Assembly: GCF_006539565.1 (NCBI RefSeq)
Contig: NZ_BJNG01000019.1
Location: 1 to 42,325, forward strand
Direction of reading: 5' to 3'
DNA length: 42,325 nt
Source: Pseudonocardia hydrocarbonoxydans
GTDB taxonomy: Bacteria > Actinomycetota > Actinomycetes > Mycobacteriales > Pseudonocardiaceae
Positions 41,368 through 42,325 of the stretch are shown one piece after another. The notes beneath the pieces are model-generated. The model searched no databases. It saw nothing but the letters and a program-made list of their open reading frames with translations, and was not told the DNA's origin. The position numbers were made by a program, and so were the translations under genes. Position 1 is the first letter of the stretch. The number at the start of each line of letters is the position of its first letter.

Positions 41368-42289
41368 GCTGCCGCAGACCGTCGCCGGGACGGGGTTGCC
41401 CGAGGCCGTCACGATCTACGAGGTCGGGGCCCGCGACGGCCTGCAGAACGAGCAGGTGGTGGTGCCGGTCGAGGTGAAGGCGGAGTTCCTCGACCGCCTC
41501 GCCGGCACCGGGCTGCGCACGCTGGAGGCCACCAGCTTCGTGCACCCGAAGTGGGTGCCCCAGCTCGCCGACGCCGCCGACCTGCTCGCCCGCCTCACGC
41601 GCGTGCCCGGCGTCGACTACCCGGTGCTGGTGCCCAACGAGCGCGGCCTGGACCGCGCGCTGGAGGCGGGCGTCGGGCACGTCGCGGTGTTCGCCAGCGC
41701 CACGGAGACCTTCGCGCAGCGCAACCTCAACCGCTCCCTCGACGAGCAGTTCGCGATGTTCGACCCCGTCGTCGCCCGCGCCGTCGCCGCGGGCCTGCGG
41801 GTGCGCGGCTACGTGTCGATGTGCTTCGGCGACCCGTGGGAGGGCGCCGTCGACCCGGCGCAGGTGGCCGCGGTCGGGCGCCGGCTCGTCGACATGGGCT
41901 GCGACCAGCTCTCTCTCGGCGACACGATCGGCACCGGCACCCCCGGCCACGTCGACGCCGTGCTCGACGCCTGCGTCGCGGGCGGCGTGCCCGTCGACCG
42001 GATCGCGGTGCACTTCCACGACACCTACGGCCAGGCGCTGTCCAACACCCTGGCCGCGCTGCGCCGCGGCGTGACGACGGTCGACGCGAGCGCGGGCGGC
42101 CTCGGGGGCTGTCCCTACGCGGAGTCGGCGACGGGCAACCTCGCCACCGAGGACCTGGTCTGGATGCTGGACGGCCTGGGGATCTCTCACGGCGTCGACC
42201 TGGACGCGCTGGTGGCGACCAGCGCGTGGATGGCGCAGCAGCTGGGGCGGCCGTCGCCGTCGCGGGTGGTGCGGGCGCTCGGCGGGTAG
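41357..42289 (+). CDS. mvaB: Hydroxymethylglutaryl-CoA lyase
   Basis: 310 residues of the HMGL-like TIM barrel family. Motifs: IYEVGARDGLQNE (substrate and metal residues near 27), LEATSFVHPKWVPQLADA, and the signature Cys loop AGGLGGCPYAESATGNLATE (about 250). VHFHDTYGQAL supplies the metal His. It cleaves HMG-CoA to acetoacetate and acetyl-CoA, typically in leucine catabolism. ATG 41357 overlaps the PH-domain gene, so they are coupled. Proximity to acyl-CoA carboxylase genes fits leucine/propionate metabolism. Confidence 0.9.
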   Translation: MTRELPQTVAGTGLPEAVTIYEVGARDGLQNEQVVVPVEVKAEFLDRLAGTGLRTLEATSFVHPKWVPQLADAADLLARLTRVPGVDYPVLVPNERGLDRALEAGVGHVAVFASATETFAQRNLNRSLDEQFAMFDPVVARAVAAGLRVRGYVSMCFGDPWEGAVDPAQVAAVGRRLVDMGCDQLSLGDTIGTGTPGHVDAVLDACVAGGVPVDRIAVHFHDTYGQALSNTLAALRRGVTTVDASAGGLGGCPYAESATGNLATEDLVWMLDGLGISHGVDLDALVATSAWMAQQLGRPSPSRVVRALGG

Positions 42290-42325
42290 CCGGGCGGGGC
42301 CCGCCCCGCCCCGCGACGCACGGCC

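Overview
The window is very GC-rich (strong G/C bias at third codon positions), has GTG starts in roughly half its genes, and is packed into overlapping operons. Gene content and order point to an actinobacterium of the Pseudonocardiaceae, most likely Pseudonocardia or a close relative. From memory, two blocks match the Mycobacterium tuberculosis order: upp-pmmB-deoD-amidohydrolase-Rv3304-like-lpdA (Rv3309c to Rv3303c) and accA3-sufE-sseA-maf-accE5-accD5-birA-PH protein (Rv3285 to Rv3278c). No rRNA, tRNA, CRISPR array or classical insertion sequence was seen.

Layout. 1-4.9 kb: a small unknown protein, a membrane protein with a YedY-type molybdopterin domain, a frameshifted and probably dead GH3 glycosidase homologue, and two atypical LuxR-type regulators (one with a degenerate receiver, one with a PAS domain). 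5.1-14.2 kb: a surface/polarity island. A DUF4397 protein plus class F sortase pair occurs twice, and between the pairs lie three DivIVA-like coiled-coil paralogues and a large membrane protein. 14.2-21.5 kb: a GNAT, a haloalkane dehalogenase, and nucleotide/sugar salvage (upp, pmmB, deoD) with a TetR regulator, a flavodoxin-like protein and a Ser/Thr kinase. 21.7-28.4 kb: an M20 amidohydrolase, an AbiEi/DUF559 nuclease-like gene bracketed by inverted repeats, a gamma-glutamylcyclotransferase-like protein, lpdA, a TerD-VWA protein and a DnaQ-like exonuclease homologue whose catalytic acids are replaced. 28.6-42.3 kb: the acyl-CoA carboxylase locus (accA3, accD5, accE5, birA), sulfur transfer genes (sseA, sufE), maf, a TIGR04222-DUF692(MNIO)-partner cassette, a flavin monooxygenase and an HMG-CoA lyase.

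Two candidates stand out as possible undescribed systems. First, the DUF559 nuclease gene sits inside a unit (22969-24096) with 13-bp perfect terminal inverted repeats. A solo copy of the same repeat without the gene (34654-34749) and a decayed copy (about 26450-26526) lie elsewhere in the window. The internal junctions carry a 7-bp direct repeat that is present once in the solo copy. This resembles a REP/RAYT arrangement, but with a Vsr-fold nuclease in place of a transposase. Second, a translationally coupled cassette (33224 down to 31122) joins a membrane protein with a Gly/Cys tail (TIGR04222) to a DUF692 multinuclear iron oxidase and a small partner. It looks like a peptide-modification pathway whose substrate is the C-terminal tail of a membrane protein.

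Two genes (GH3 at about 2702 and a proline-rich membrane protein at about 37672) appear frameshifted at homopolymers. These may be real mutations or sequencing errors; reads would settle it.
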